The position numbers and the translations under genes are program-made. The notes beneath the pieces were generated by a model, which made no database searches, was not told the DNA's origin, and saw nothing but the letters and a program-made list of their open reading frames with translations. Shown in pieces: positions 17,115-27,526 of a stretch of 64,000 nt of DNA. The first letter of the stretch is position 1; each line of letters begins with the position of its first letter. This DNA comes from Prevotella sp. (GTDB taxonomy: Bacteria > Bacteroidota > Bacteroidia > Bacteroidales > Bacteroidaceae), in the NCBI GenBank assembly GCA_024697645.1, contig JAILFH010000114.1, positions 1 to 64,000 on the forward strand, in the 5' to 3' direction.

Positions 17115-20100
17115 TTATTTCGAAAATTCACCTGGTTTCTTGCCGAACTGCTTTTGGAAACACTTCGAAAAATAAGATGGAGAACTGAAGCCCACCATAT
17201 AACTGACCTCACTGATTCGATACTTACCCTCAGAAATCAGTTGGGCAGCACGCTTCAGACGCACAATCTGAATCATCTCATTAGGGGTAACATCAGCAAT
17301 AGACTTGATCTTAGCAAAAAGTCCACTACGACTCATATTCATCTGTTCAGCGAGGAAACCCACAGACAACTCTGAATTGGAGATATTCTCCTCAATGATG
17401 CTATTCATGCGCGTGAGAAACTCATCGTCTACCTCATTTGTTGCAAGGGGACTAATAGGTTCATCAGGTGACTGAGAGAAACGTCGCATGAGTTCGCGAC
17501 GCCGATTGATGAGATTGCGAATTGTTGCATCGAGGAACTTTAGAGAGAACGGCTTTTCGATGTAGGCATCAGCACCAATGTTCATTCCCAAAGTCTTTGA
17601 ATCATCATCGGTCTTAGCAGTCAGCATGATTAGCGGAATATGACTCGTGTTTCGATCATCACGTACACGACGACAAAACTCCGCACCATCCATCTCGGGC
17701 ATCATCCAGTCGCTAACAATCAAAGTAACTGTGTTCTGACTAAGTTGACGCAATCCTTCGACGCCATTCGCTGCTGTAAGGACTGTATAATCATTCGCGA
17801 AGTGGCTTGCGAGGAAGGAAAGCATATCGGCATCATCCTCAACGATGAGAACCACTGAAGTTCCCTCGGTTTCATCAGGAATAACAGGAGCCACGTTTCG
17901 GATTTCACCATTTGTCGTCTTCTTGTCAGAAAGATTCACAGAAGAAGTTTCTCCGTCATCTTGCGAAACTGGAAGCGTAACCACAAAGCGAGCACCCTTT
18001 CCTTCCTCCGACTCCACACTGACATCACCATGATGTTGATCAACTATCGTCTTAACGATGGAGAGTCCTATGCCTGTTCCAGGCTTATTGTCGCGAGCCT
18101 GATAGAACGCATCGAAAATGCGCTTTCGGTCTTCCTTGCTAATGCCCAGGCCATTGTCCTCAACGATAATCCTGAAGTACTGATTATCAGGATCTACCTC
18201 ACACGAAAGAAGAATTCTGTCGTGAGTATATTTAGCAGCATTTGCCATAAGATTGCTGACTACTTTCGTCAGACCCTCGTCATCAAAGACTGCAGAGAAA
18301 TTCTCATCGGGATATTCAACTTGGAAAGTGATGTTGTTCTGGTTCAACGTTGGCTCAAAACGTTCTGCTACAGCCTGAATGACCGGAGCAATCAGATGAC
18401 TGGAGAAATTCATAGAAAAACCTTCCTGCTGCACCTTGTTGAAATCAAGCAACTGATTAACCAATGTCAATAGTCTATGGGCATTGCGGTCAATAATATT
18501 GAGCGACTCATTCCACCCTGGTTTTTGCTTCAGGGTCTCAAGAGGACCGATAATGAGTGAAACTGGCGTTCGAATCTCATGCGCAATCATCGTGAAGAAA
18601 TGCAAACGAGCGTCACGCACATCGGCCTCAGCCTGATCGTTGATGTCTTTCAGTTCCTTTTGGTGACGCTGTTCGGCCTTGCGCAAACGGAACTGAGTGT
18701 AGCCGTAGATAGCAAGAAGTGCCAACAACAAATAGAGAATCTTTGCAGGCCATGACAACCAGAACGGAGGATGAACAACTATCTTCAACTGTGCCTCATC
18801 AGTACTCCATACACCATCGTTATTGGTTGCACGAACGCGGAAAGTATATGTGCCCGAAGGAACATTCGTATAGGATGCCTCGTTACGACTTCCGCTATAG
18901 TTCCACGACTTATCGAAGCCTTCAAGCATATAAGCATACTGATTCTTCTCCGGAGAGCAATAACTCAGAGAAGCAAACGACAACGAGAACATATTGTCGC
19001 GGTAGGAAAGATTGAGTTCATCGAGATGGCTCAAGGAAGAAGTGAGTGGTTTCTCCCCCACTTTCACCTCTTTATTATATATCTTCAGTCCCGTAATAAA
19101 CACCTTAGGGGGCATGCTATTCACACGAATGTGATAGGGGTAGAATGCATTAAAACCACGAACGGAACCAAAATAGATTCGACCATCCGATGCTTTCAGG
19201 CAGGAATTCGGCTGGAATTGTTCGCTCACAAGTCCATCGTACTTATTGAAAATCAGGACATCCCGCTCCTTATTGTAGCGCACAATACCCTTAGCAGTAG
19301 AAAACCAAAGATACTGTCCATCTTCAATGATGCCTCGAACATCATTGCTCGGAGCATCAAGGGACTGGGGAATGAAACTATCTGAAGATGCGTCATAGAA
19401 ACACAGTCCACTTTCCGTTCCCACCCATAAACGATGGTCGGAGGAGATTGCGACACAGTTCACCTGATTGCTGGGAAGCGATGTGGTATCATTAGGCTGA
19501 TGAACATAGTTCTTCCAAATATTTTTCTTAGGCTGATAGCGCCAAAGGCCACCGCCCTGCGTTGAGAACCAAAGGTTGCCTTGTGGATCTTCATCTATAT
19601 CGATTGTGAGAGCGCCTAATAATTTAACAACCTGAAACTTGGATTGTTCACGATTGAAAAAACATACACCCTGCATAGTGGCCGCCCAAATGCGTCCCTC
19701 ACTATCACGATATAGCGCATAACTATTGTCATCAGCAAGTCCTTCCTTAATAGTATAATGAACCATCCGGCCTGAGTTGACGTCCATACAGAACACACCA
19801 TCAGCAAATGTTCCTATCCACAGATTCTCACCATCGATACAAAAGGCGTGAATATTATATCGCTGAAGTTGTTGACGATTCGGAAAATCGAGGAAGGTAT
19901 CGCTTTTACCACTTTTGAAGCAATTCAGTCCGCCATCGTCAGAAGCAATCCAAATACGCCCGCGACTATCTTCACAGAAACGAGCAACCACACTTCCTCT
20001 TAAACCCTGTAGCCCCTCACGATTCTGAAAAGAAACGAATCGCTCAGATACAGGAGAAAGATAGTTTACTCCACCATAAAAAGTAGAAAACCACAAACCA

Positions 20101-21029
20101 CCCTCATTGTCGGCAAAAGAAGAATAAACGAAACGATTGTTGATTGCCTCACTGTGTTCTGGATCAGAAATGAGTACCCATGAACGATCCTGAGGGTTGA
20201 AGTCAATTAGTCCCTCATCGCAACTAATCAACAAATGATGATTGGGAAGTTCAGACAACTGATGAATATGGCTCCCGACCATAGAGAGACGTGGATTGAA
20301 GAACTGTTCGACGTGGTCATTGTCATCTAAAAGATAAAGACCTCCATTCCACGTACCTATCCAAAAACGACCATCAGTAGTTTGCGTCATTGCGTAGCAA
20401 CCTGCATCGGCATCAGGCATATCTGTCTTTACAAACTGGAACTGCTCAGTGGCTTTGTTGAAGCGATACAACATATATTGGGAGGAATTGGTATAAAACC
20501 AGACTTGATTGTTGAGATCAACAAAAACCTTTGAGACAAAATTCCTGTTAACTGGGCTCTTATAAGCCAAGAACTGATCAGATTCAGGCAAATAACAATA
20601 AATGCTATCACGAATCATCGTCACCCAAACATTACCCTCTTTATCAGCAGCGAACGAACTAATTCCACCTTTAACCGAAGGAATAATACGCCTAAAAGAC
20701 TCAGAAACAAAATCAAAGAAAAATGCACCATTGTCGGTGCCGACATAAAGGCCGCTTTCAACAGCCAATAAGCAAGAAACATACTGATTAACTCCGTTCT
20801 CCAGATTGCGGAAAAGACGGAATGATACTCCATCATAGCGACAGAGTCCATTATCAGTTCCCATCCAGATAAAACCATCTTTGTCCTGAGCGATATTGCG
20901 AACCGTATTCGACGGCAAGCCGTCCTCAACTGTCAAGTTGCGGAAACGAACATAATCGAAAACGGCAAAGGCTTTAACTGATAATAATAAGCCCAAGCAC
21001 AAAAGTACTATGCTGCGGCGAAAGAGCAT
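17115..21029 (-). CDS. Hybrid two-component system regulator (HTCS)
   Basis: The 1304-residue protein has a signal peptide or first membrane segment (1-22) and a periplasmic sensor of Reg_prop beta-propeller repeats (about 25-690, many DGFIWMGTDNGL-like units). Then follow a Y_Y_Y domain (about 690-755), a membrane helix (about 758-778) and a HisKA domain with AHEIRTP (His817). The HATPase domain shows NAAKYTHD, EDNGLGIS and GTGIGLSIV. The receiver domain (about 1053-1170, phospho-acceptor Asp1107 in SDWMMPEMDG) and a C-terminal AraC-type HTH (about 1205-1304) complete it. Such proteins bind a periplasmic breakdown product and activate their own utilisation locus. It sits in the operon between a metalloprotease and an S9 peptidase. 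All catalytic residues are present. Confidence 0.95.
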   Translation of the reverse strand: MLFRRSIVLLCLGLLLSVKAFAVFDYVRFRNLTVEDGLPSNTVRNIAQDKDGFIWMGTDNGLCRYDGVSFRLFRNLENGVNQYVSCLLAVESGLYVGTDNGAFFFDFVSESFRRIIPSVKGGISSFAADKEGNVWVTMIRDSIYCYLPESDQFLAYKSPVNRNFVSKVFVDLNNQVWFYTNSSQYMLYRFNKATEQFQFVKTDMPDADAGCYAMTQTTDGRFWIGTWNGGLYLLDDNDHVEQFFNPRLSMVGSHIHQLSELPNHHLLISCDEGLIDFNPQDRSWVLISDPEHSEAINNRFVYSSFADNEGGLWFSTFYGGVNYLSPVSERFVSFQNREGLQGLRGSVVARFCEDSRGRIWIASDDGGLNCFKSGKSDTFLDFPNRQQLQRYNIHAFCIDGENLWIGTFADGVFCMDVNSGRMVHYTIKEGLADDNSYALYRDSEGRIWAATMQGVCFFNREQSKFQVVKLLGALTIDIDEDPQGNLWFSTQGGGLWRYQPKKNIWKNYVHQPNDTTSLPSNQVNCVAISSDHRLWVGTESGLCFYDASSDSFIPQSLDAPSNDVRGIIEDGQYLWFSTAKGIVRYNKERDVLIFNKYDGLVSEQFQPNSCLKASDGRIYFGSVRGFNAFYPYHIRVNSMPPKVFITGLKIYNKEVKVGEKPLTSSLSHLDELNLSYRDNMFSLSFASLSYCSPEKNQYAYMLEGFDKSWNYSGSRNEASYTNVPSGTYTFRVRATNNDGVWSTDEAQLKIVVHPPFWLSWPAKILYLLLALLAIYGYTQFRLRKAEQRHQKELKDINDQAEADVRDARLHFFTMIAHEIRTPVSLIIGPLETLKQKPGWNESLNIIDRNAHRLLTLVNQLLDFNKVQQEGFSMNFSSHLIAPVIQAVAERFEPTLNQNNITFQVEYPDENFSAVFDDEGLTKVVSNLMANAAKYTHDRILLSCEVDPDNQYFRIIVEDNGLGISKEDRKRIFDAFYQARDNKPGTGIGLSIVKTIVDQHHGDVSVESEEGKGARFVVTLPVSQDDGETSSVNLSDKKTTNGEIRNVAPVIPDETEGTSVVLIVEDDADMLSFLASHFANDYTVLTAANGVEGLRQLSQNTVTLIVSDWMMPEMDGAEFCRRVRDDRNTSHIPLIMLTAKTDDDSKTLGMNIGADAYIEKPFSLKFLDATIRNLINRRRELMRRFSQSPDEPISPLATNEVDDEFLTRMNSIIEENISNSELSVGFLAEQMNMSRSGLFAKIKSIADVTPNEMIQIVRLKRAAQLISEGKYRISEVSYMVGFSSPSYFSKCFQKQFGKKPGEFSK

Positions 21030-21125
21030 TGTTTAGTTGAGAGTTAAGAGTGCAGAGTTGAGAGTGCAGAGTTATGAGTGAAAAGTGTAATTAAGGGGAA
21101 CATCAGAAGAGAATGAACCTCTGAG
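21030..21125. repeat. Short intergenic repeats upstream of the HTCS gene
   Basis: Repeated GAGAGTTAAG / GAGAGTGCAGAGTT units fill 21038-21080. No recognisable promoter is seen, so the regulator is probably co-transcribed with the genes upstream or has a weak promoter of another type. Confidence 0.45.
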
Positions 21126-22364
21126 TTATTTCCTCAACCGGAACTGATAAGGGAAGACTGTAGGTTTAGGTGCATTCTCAAATCCATAGCCACCACGCCC
21201 ACGATGGCGATAGAGTTGTTCGTGTTCGTTAGGTGCTCCCATGACTACAAGATAGAGATGCTTGAGTTGCTTACCCTTCGGCACACGGAACTCAGAATTA
21301 TTCATCTCGCCATAGATGCTCTCACCCTCAGTAGTCACTCCGACAAATCCATAACGTACGCGGTCGCCAACAAACTCGATGCGAGTCTTTTTAGCCAAAG
21401 GCAATGGGATAGCATTAAATCCATACTCTTCAGGAAGATTCTCAGGACGAAGCCATCCATCCGCCAGTGTATCGAGTTTACAGGTGAAAGTACAAGCATA
21501 AGGACGTGTTTCCTTCTGAGCATGCTTGAAGTCGAAGTTCACGAGATGCTGATAGCCTCTGAAGGTTTCATCGCAGAATGCTTTCTGAGAAAGGCCATAG
21601 AGCCGCTTATAGGTAATCACGGGATCTTCACCTCGCTTACCTGCCCGATAAAGATCACCAATAGCCGTCTTACCACGAAGGTCGCTCCACCATTGGATGA
21701 CATAGGGCGAATGATAGATGTTATCCATCGCAAGATAAGCCTTGTGGGTTAGATTCTTGAAAGCATCGAAGTGATACTGTTCGTCTTTGACCCAATCTGG
21801 GTTCACTTGCCACAACATCCATTGTGAAGTCATTTCGTAGAAGCCTGAACCTCCCCAAGCCTCTCCCGTCTTATCGGCAGGAATCTGCAACTGGAAAGAA
21901 TGTCCAAGTTCGTGAGCAAGACAGTTGAGTTTACGGTCTTGAATACGATTGGGTGCCACCCATAGCGCACCGATAAAGTCATCGTAGGTACCGCCGTAAG
22001 CAGTGCCGTCAAGCGAGTACATAATCATGACCATCATCTTATATTGCTCAGACTTTGAACCTGGCAGCGTGAACTTCAGCGTGTCGCGAAAGAAATGGTA
22101 GAACGATTCAACTCGCTCTTCCAAGTTCTGAAGGTCGAATCGCATAGGATGCCCCTCAAGACTGGGTGGATTCTGCAGATCATCGCCAAATCCTTTCTCC
22201 CAGAAAAATATAAGATTCTCGGTCTGTACAGACCGTTGATAACACCACTTCGAAGCGGTATCATTCAGATTCATTCCCTGAAGATCCTCAGGGATGAAAA
22301 TTTTCTTCTGTGCGAAAGCCATACACGGCAGCAGACAAGACAATACAATAAGAAACTTCTTCAT
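21126..22364 (-). CDS. Secreted HExxH zinc metalloprotease-like protein (DUF6055-like)
   Basis: The 412-residue protein has a signal peptide (1-18, MAFAQ). It opens with the block seen in two other proteins here: a KIFIPEDLQG-type start, then KWCYQRSVQTENLIFFWEKGFG. The zinc motif is AHELGHSFQ (His151, Glu152, His155), followed by a Gly/Trp-rich stretch and a conserved MTSQWMLWQ, where a Glu (GFYEMTS) may be the third ligand. It resembles the family I know as DUF6055. It lacks the C-terminal DUF4859-like module of its relatives at 45672 and 55641. It lies between SusD and the HTCS, so it probably acts on the imported or surface-bound substrate. Confidence 0.75.
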   Translation of the reverse strand: MKKFLIVLSCLLPCMAFAQKKIFIPEDLQGMNLNDTASKWCYQRSVQTENLIFFWEKGFGDDLQNPPSLEGHPMRFDLQNLEERVESFYHFFRDTLKFTLPGSKSEQYKMMVMIMYSLDGTAYGGTYDDFIGALWVAPNRIQDRKLNCLAHELGHSFQLQIPADKTGEAWGGSGFYEMTSQWMLWQVNPDWVKDEQYHFDAFKNLTHKAYLAMDNIYHSPYVIQWWSDLRGKTAIGDLYRAGKRGEDPVITYKRLYGLSQKAFCDETFRGYQHLVNFDFKHAQKETRPYACTFTCKLDTLADGWLRPENLPEEYGFNAIPLPLAKKTRIEFVGDRVRYGFVGVTTEGESIYGEMNNSEFRVPKGKQLKHLYLVVMGAPNEHEQLYRHRGRGGYGFENAPKPTVFPYQFRLRK

Positions 22365-22399
22365 GACTTCCTGTTTAGTTTTTATCCATCAAAGAAGAC

Positions 22400-22425
22400 G
22401 GGGATGGGATTCAATTCCCATCCCC
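22400..22425 (-). terminator. Hairpin between SusD-2 and the metalloprotease gene
   Basis: GGGGATGGGA (22400-22409) pairs with TCCCATCCCC (22416-22425). Only a weak T-rich stretch follows on the - strand, so it may lower rather than stop expression of the downstream genes, or protect an mRNA end. Confidence 0.5.
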
Positions 22426-22460
22426 ATCAACAGTTTTATACAGTTTTTTACTATACAATA

Positions 22461-24218
22461 TTAATAGCCGAGACCAATCTTATCCTGCCAGTTGAGATAC
22501 CAACTACGGGTATCATTAAGGTCGACCTGGATGAGAGAATGCATCGTTGCATCGTTCTCACCTCCACGACGAGCATAGATACGATTGGCAAGGAACGACG
22601 GATCGTTTCGACGCAATGCTACACGCATAAGGTCGTAGAAACGCTGTCCCTCGAAAGCAAACTCAAGTGCTTCCTCATTAACAATGAGATCCTCAACCTG
22701 CTCAATCTGGTAGGCAATCTGCTGGAGAGAGTCTGTGATGAGCGTATCCTCAGGCATAACATAATAGTCATTGAAACTGCTATAACCACTACCACGTGAG
22801 TGGATACCAATAGTATTCTCGTTATTGCTGTTAGCAGTTGTCTCAAGGATATAGAGCGTGTTGGGGAAGTCGAACTGACGAATCCACGTGCTATCATTAC
22901 GATAGTAAGGAATCACATCATTCTCAATCACTTCGTTGTTAACACCAGTCTTCAGAATCTGGAAAGCGAAACGCGGATAGCCTGCACGATTAAGTGCCTC
23001 AGCCATGCGCAGATAAACCATTGCCAGACGATAGACGTGAACGTTACGAGTAGAATACTTAGTGATACCTATCTCAGTCACACGATGAGTACCAACCATA
23101 CGGTTCTCATTTACTTTATAGATTGACTGGAAGCGAAGGTCGCCTGAGCGATACTCGTCCAACCCTTCAGGAGCATAAGTCACCTCACCAGAAGCGGTTA
23201 CGTGACAATACTTCTGAGCAGACGACAGTTCAATGATGCGCTGAGAAGGAACGATAGATGCCTTGTACTCATTCGACTCATAAGCATTGAACAGATTACG
23301 CAGTTCGCTATAGTTACCCTCCGAAGGAATAGAGTCACCAGGAATCATCGTGATCAGTTCAGGATAGGTAAGGTGGTTCTCTCCAATAAATGAACTCATC
23401 GACCAACCATCACGAACGTCCTGCCAATGGGTTCCGTCCATAAAGCGAACTGAACCGGTACTGATTGGAGAAGCAGTATTGGTGCCATTATGAGTGCTCA
23501 AATACTTGTAGTAGTTGAGAGCAGCCTCTTTGTAATGACCTGCCCAGAGGTTAAGGTCGCCCAGAAGCACATAGATTGGGAAGTAGAACAACTTCGAATC
23601 AGTGTTACGAATAGTTCCATAGCCCGGAGTCTCAACGTCGGCGTAAGGAGCAATGTCGTCGATGAAATAATCACAAATCTCGGCAATGCCATACTTCGGA
23701 TAATCCATCTCCGACTCAGCCTTAGACAGAATGGGATCGGTAACGAGAGGAACCTGACCATAGTTAAGGGCCAGTTGCAGATAGGTCCAAGCGCGGAATG
23801 CCTTCACGGCTGCATACTCCTTCATGAAGATGTACTCATTGCGGTTGTTGCGCAAAGCAGTATCAGCCTTAGCAATGAAGTAGTTGCAGTTGTTGATGAT
23901 GGCATAGTAATCGCGTGGTGAATTATACATATTGTCGTCACCAATGTTGAACAAGGCAACATCACGCAGGTCAGAAGACGTGTTGGAGTTAATGTCAACA
24001 AGATCACCACGCATCTCACCCAGCAAGATAGTACGGTCAGCAATCACCTGCATCTTATTCAGAATACCGGCTACAGACCACAATGTATCAGTTGCGTTGT
24101 CAAGATGACTCTTATCAGCATAGATTACCTGATCAGACTCCTGATCGAGGAAATCGCTACAGGCAGTGAAACCGCAGATGACGCAGATTGCGCTGATCAT
24201 TAAAATATATTTCTTCAT
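22461..24218 (-). CDS. SusD-like outer membrane lipoprotein 2
   Basis: From the chosen start MKKYILMISAIC the protein is 585 residues. An ATG 30 bases upstream is possible but spoils the lipoprotein signal. The lipobox ends at FTACSDFLDQESD, the usual SusD start. The TPR-like helical body and the C-terminal SusD signature (EEALEFAFEGQRFYDLMRVALRRND) are present. SusD proteins cap the SusC channel and hand it glycans or peptides. It follows SusC-2 after 42 bases. The ligand is not predictable from the sequence. Confidence 0.92.
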   Translation of the reverse strand: MKKYILMISAICVICGFTACSDFLDQESDQVIYADKSHLDNATDTLWSVAGILNKMQVIADRTILLGEMRGDLVDINSNTSSDLRDVALFNIGDDNMYNSPRDYYAIINNCNYFIAKADTALRNNRNEYIFMKEYAAVKAFRAWTYLQLALNYGQVPLVTDPILSKAESEMDYPKYGIAEICDYFIDDIAPYADVETPGYGTIRNTDSKLFYFPIYVLLGDLNLWAGHYKEAALNYYKYLSTHNGTNTASPISTGSVRFMDGTHWQDVRDGWSMSSFIGENHLTYPELITMIPGDSIPSEGNYSELRNLFNAYESNEYKASIVPSQRIIELSSAQKYCHVTASGEVTYAPEGLDEYRSGDLRFQSIYKVNENRMVGTHRVTEIGITKYSTRNVHVYRLAMVYLRMAEALNRAGYPRFAFQILKTGVNNEVIENDVIPYYRNDSTWIRQFDFPNTLYILETTANSNNENTIGIHSRGSGYSSFNDYYVMPEDTLITDSLQQIAYQIEQVEDLIVNEEALEFAFEGQRFYDLMRVALRRNDPSFLANRIYARRGGENDATMHSLIQVDLNDTRSWYLNWQDKIGLGY

Positions 24219-24260
24219 AATCATGTATTTTCTTAAATCATTAATCATTATGCAATTCCA

Positions 24261-27200
24261 TTACAGATTGATCTTCACACCAGCAACAAAACTGCGGCTG
24301 AGCGGCAGACGACCGAGGTCGATGCCCTGACCAATGACATTAGAAGTCATCGAGAACTCAGGATCAGCACCAAGATACTTAGAGAATGTAAGCAGGTTGT
24401 TAGCCTGAATCCAGAACTGGAATCCCTGCAACAGTGTTGAGTGCATGGGAAGCGTGTAAGAAAGCGTGATGGTCTTCAACTTCAGATAACTTCCATCCTC
24501 AATCCAACGATCGCTGAAGCGGCTGTTGCCCATAGGATCCTGGAAAGTAACCTTAGGAATATCAGTCACCTGACCCTCAGTCTGCCAGCGGCGTGTGAGT
24601 GCAGTGGTCTGATTCATGAAGCGGCTACCTCCCTCAAGTTGTGAGCGCATGTAGTTGTATACATCATTACCCAACGAATAGTTGAAATTGACATCAAGTT
24701 TGAAGCGCTTATAAGCAAGTGAAGTGAAGATGTTACCGTAGATATCGGGATTAGGATCACCGATAAACGTACGATCGGCCTCAGAAATCTGATTGTCGCC
24801 ATTGAGGTCGGCAAAGTGAATATCACCAGCACCAAAGTAATCGTGGTCAACGCCATTGGTATTAAGAATGTACAGCGCAGCCTGATTAGCCTCCTCGCTC
24901 GTTGCGAAGACACCCTGAGTCTTGTAACCGTAGAACATATTTGCGGGCTTACCTATCTCAGTGCGGATAGATGCACCATAGACGCTTGTCTCAAATGCAT
25001 TCTGATTGTCAGAAAGTTCCGTAATCTTGTTCACGTAGTGACCCATGCTTGCACCAAGTTCCCACTGGAAGTCCTTCAGCGAGATTACCTTGCCAACAGC
25101 CGTAACGTCGAAACCTTCGTTCTTCATGGCGCCACCATTAGTCCAGTTGCGCTCCAGACCCGAAAGGAAACCAAGCGACTGATACATCAGCAGATGGTCG
25201 GTCTTGCTGCGGAAGTAGTTGAAGCGAACATTCAGGCGATTGTTGATGAAGTTACCCTCAAAGCCTGCATTGAAGCGCTTCGTGGTCTCCCACTGCAAAT
25301 TGGTGTTACCAATGTTCTCGAAGGACAGACCCGAAACATCCTCAAGGAAGTTGTTCGAACTGAAGTAACTTCGAGCAGCATAGTAGTCGAGATCGTCGTT
25401 ACCGCTGACATCGAAGCCTGCTGTAAGACGGAAGTAGTCGATACCACGTACCTTTGCGAACCAAGACTCATTGCTCATCACCCAAGATGCCTGAACACCT
25501 GGGAAAATACCCCATGCAACACCGAATGCCTTTAGTGCGTTGTCGGCATCCTCGCCGAAGCGAGACGAAGCCTCTGCAGTGAGGTTAGCCTGCAGATAAT
25601 AGCGCTGCAGATAGTTATATTCGGCCTGAGCGTACCAAGCAATTGAGTTCCAATTATCATTGTTACCGAAGGTCTGAGCGTGTGCCAGACTTGAACTGAT
25701 TGAAGGAATCTTATCACTGCTGGTATTGTAGCCGAGTTGTGAACTAAGCGTATAACTCTCCCAGTTGATACGGGCTCCACCGAATACGTGAAGGTAGTGA
25801 GCCTCATAACGATTGTTCCAATCAAGACGCGTATCACTCATCACAGAGTTCTGCTTACCTGCCATCGAGCGAACCTCGTTATTCACATAGGAGTTCACGC
25901 TGGAAACATAGTAAGAAGGAACACCATTCAGAGGAACGTAAAGTTTCTCGTTCGTGTTAACGAGGTTGTAACTGAAGTGCTCGCTCAAAGCAAGATGCTT
26001 GTTGAACTGGAATTTCGGAGTCACCGAGAGGTTAATCATCGAGTTCTCAAAGCGGTTCTTATTCTCAGCCTCACCAAAATCGTTGACAGCCAGCGGGTTA
26101 GCCAACTGGTAGTTGTAATTAGCATAGTCAGCAAGAGCCTCGTCGAGATAACTCTCGTCAGTAACGTCTACGTAGTTGTCAGAAATAATTCCATTGGCAA
26201 ACGTATAGGGGCTAAGCATAGGACTCTTAACGTAAGCAAGGAATGCAGCCGATGTGGGAGTTCCCTCAGTATAGTTCTCGGGGGCACCGTCATTGCGGAG
26301 GTTACGAGTCTGGTTGGCAAACGAAGCATCAAAGCGAATGCTGAACTTATCTGTCAGATGAATATCGGTATTGAAACGGATATTCAGACGGCTCATCGCA
26401 TTGTCCTTCAGTGTGCTCTGATTGTTGATGTAACCCAGCGAGAGGTTATAGTCAGCCACATCGTCACCACCTTCTACGTTGATGCTGTAGTTCTGAGTGA
26501 TGGCAGTACGATAGACATAGTCCTTCCAGTCAGTATTGTTATGATACTGTGGATAGTAGTAATAGTTGGGATCTTCGTTCAGGAACTTGAAGTCCTTAAT
26601 CGTGGTGTAAGTTGTCTGCAACAGATCGGAAGCATAACTGCGATACTGATTTGCATTCATCACATCAACAAACTTCGGCTCCAGCGTCACACCACCCGAG
26701 AGGCTTGCCGTAATACGGGTTGCCATACTGTGGTTGCGACGAGTGTTCACCTGAATCACGCCATTGGCACCCTTTGCTCCATAGAGAGCCGTACCATTGC
26801 GGATTACGTTGACGCTCTCGATATCGGCAGGGCTGATATTGGCGAGAATGTCGTTGAAGAAACCATCGTGCAGGGTTGTACGATTATACTGCTGGTCGAA
26901 GATAACGCCGTCGACAACGATCAGCGGCTGAGCATTGATGTTCAGAGAGTTCAGACCATTCATGAACATCACGCTACCGATACCGGGCGTACCACTACGG
27001 GTAATCACGTGCACATCGGCACCGAGACGCTTCTGTACTTCCTCCTCAATGGAAACTGCATTGGAGAAACGGAAGTCGGAAGTCGTTTCGTCGGATGTGA
27101 CGTTCGTTCCCTGAACATATTCAGAAGTAAAGGTCGACGGATAGAGCAAAGCATCGCGCTGCTGCTCATCAGGCGAAAGACCCATCTTCGTCATGTTGCG

Positions 27201-27506
27201 ATCAGGAGCCGAGATTTCGAGTGACGTAGCAAAGAGAGGAACCTTCAGTTCGTAGGTACCATCACTATGTGAAAGCGCACTGTAGCCCTCAACCTCTGCC
27301 GCGCGAACCATAGCACCCGATACGGGGGCTTTGGTTGTAGCATTCAGTACACGACCTTTAACAACTCGTGTAGGATATTGCTTACGTGGCTTTACCACTT
27401 TCTCCCTTCTAGGGGCTGACAGTTCTTCGCTGTCGTCCTCTTGCGCCACAGCGGGTGCAGCGCACAGTATGAGGAGTGATAGGCAAAATACAATATATCT
27501 TTTCAT
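24261..27506 (-). CDS. SusC-like TonB-dependent transporter 2
   Basis: The 1081-residue protein has a signal peptide (1-21, PAVAQ), an acidic/basic linker, and a carboxypeptidase-regulatory-like domain (about 48-105, VVKGRVLNATTKAPVSGAMV). The plug is at about 150-250 (PLIVVDGVIFDQQYNRT, INPADIESVNVIRN-like NISPADIESVNVIRNGTALYGAKGANGVI). The barrel ends FVAGVKINL. It differs from SusC-1 in having a divergent plug entry region and a shorter N-terminal domain. Gaps to its neighbours are 20 and 42 bases, so it is co-transcribed with FAS1 and SusD genes. Confidence 0.93.
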   Translation of the reverse strand: MKRYIVFCLSLLILCAAPAVAQEDDSEELSAPRREKVVKPRKQYPTRVVKGRVLNATTKAPVSGAMVRAAEVEGYSALSHSDGTYELKVPLFATSLEISAPDRNMTKMGLSPDEQQRDALLYPSTFTSEYVQGTNVTSDETTSDFRFSNAVSIEEEVQKRLGADVHVITRSGTPGIGSVMFMNGLNSLNINAQPLIVVDGVIFDQQYNRTTLHDGFFNDILANISPADIESVNVIRNGTALYGAKGANGVIQVNTRRNHSMATRITASLSGGVTLEPKFVDVMNANQYRSYASDLLQTTYTTIKDFKFLNEDPNYYYYPQYHNNTDWKDYVYRTAITQNYSINVEGGDDVADYNLSLGYINNQSTLKDNAMSRLNIRFNTDIHLTDKFSIRFDASFANQTRNLRNDGAPENYTEGTPTSAAFLAYVKSPMLSPYTFANGIISDNYVDVTDESYLDEALADYANYNYQLANPLAVNDFGEAENKNRFENSMINLSVTPKFQFNKHLALSEHFSYNLVNTNEKLYVPLNGVPSYYVSSVNSYVNNEVRSMAGKQNSVMSDTRLDWNNRYEAHYLHVFGGARINWESYTLSSQLGYNTSSDKIPSISSSLAHAQTFGNNDNWNSIAWYAQAEYNYLQRYYLQANLTAEASSRFGEDADNALKAFGVAWGIFPGVQASWVMSNESWFAKVRGIDYFRLTAGFDVSGNDDLDYYAARSYFSSNNFLEDVSGLSFENIGNTNLQWETTKRFNAGFEGNFINNRLNVRFNYFRSKTDHLLMYQSLGFLSGLERNWTNGGAMKNEGFDVTAVGKVISLKDFQWELGASMGHYVNKITELSDNQNAFETSVYGASIRTEIGKPANMFYGYKTQGVFATSEEANQAALYILNTNGVDHDYFGAGDIHFADLNGDNQISEADRTFIGDPNPDIYGNIFTSLAYKRFKLDVNFNYSLGNDVYNYMRSQLEGGSRFMNQTTALTRRWQTEGQVTDIPKVTFQDPMGNSRFSDRWIEDGSYLKLKTITLSYTLPMHSTLLQGFQFWIQANNLLTFSKYLGADPEFSMTSNVIGQGIDLGRLPLSRSFVAGVKINL

Positions 27507-27526
27507 TTCGTATCTATTCTTAAAGG

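Noticed and set aside
25788-27224. 478-codon + strand frame opposite SusC-2
   Set aside because: Long only because of the codon use of the SusC gene on the - strand. Composition is unlike a real protein, and no promoter or ribosome site was seen.
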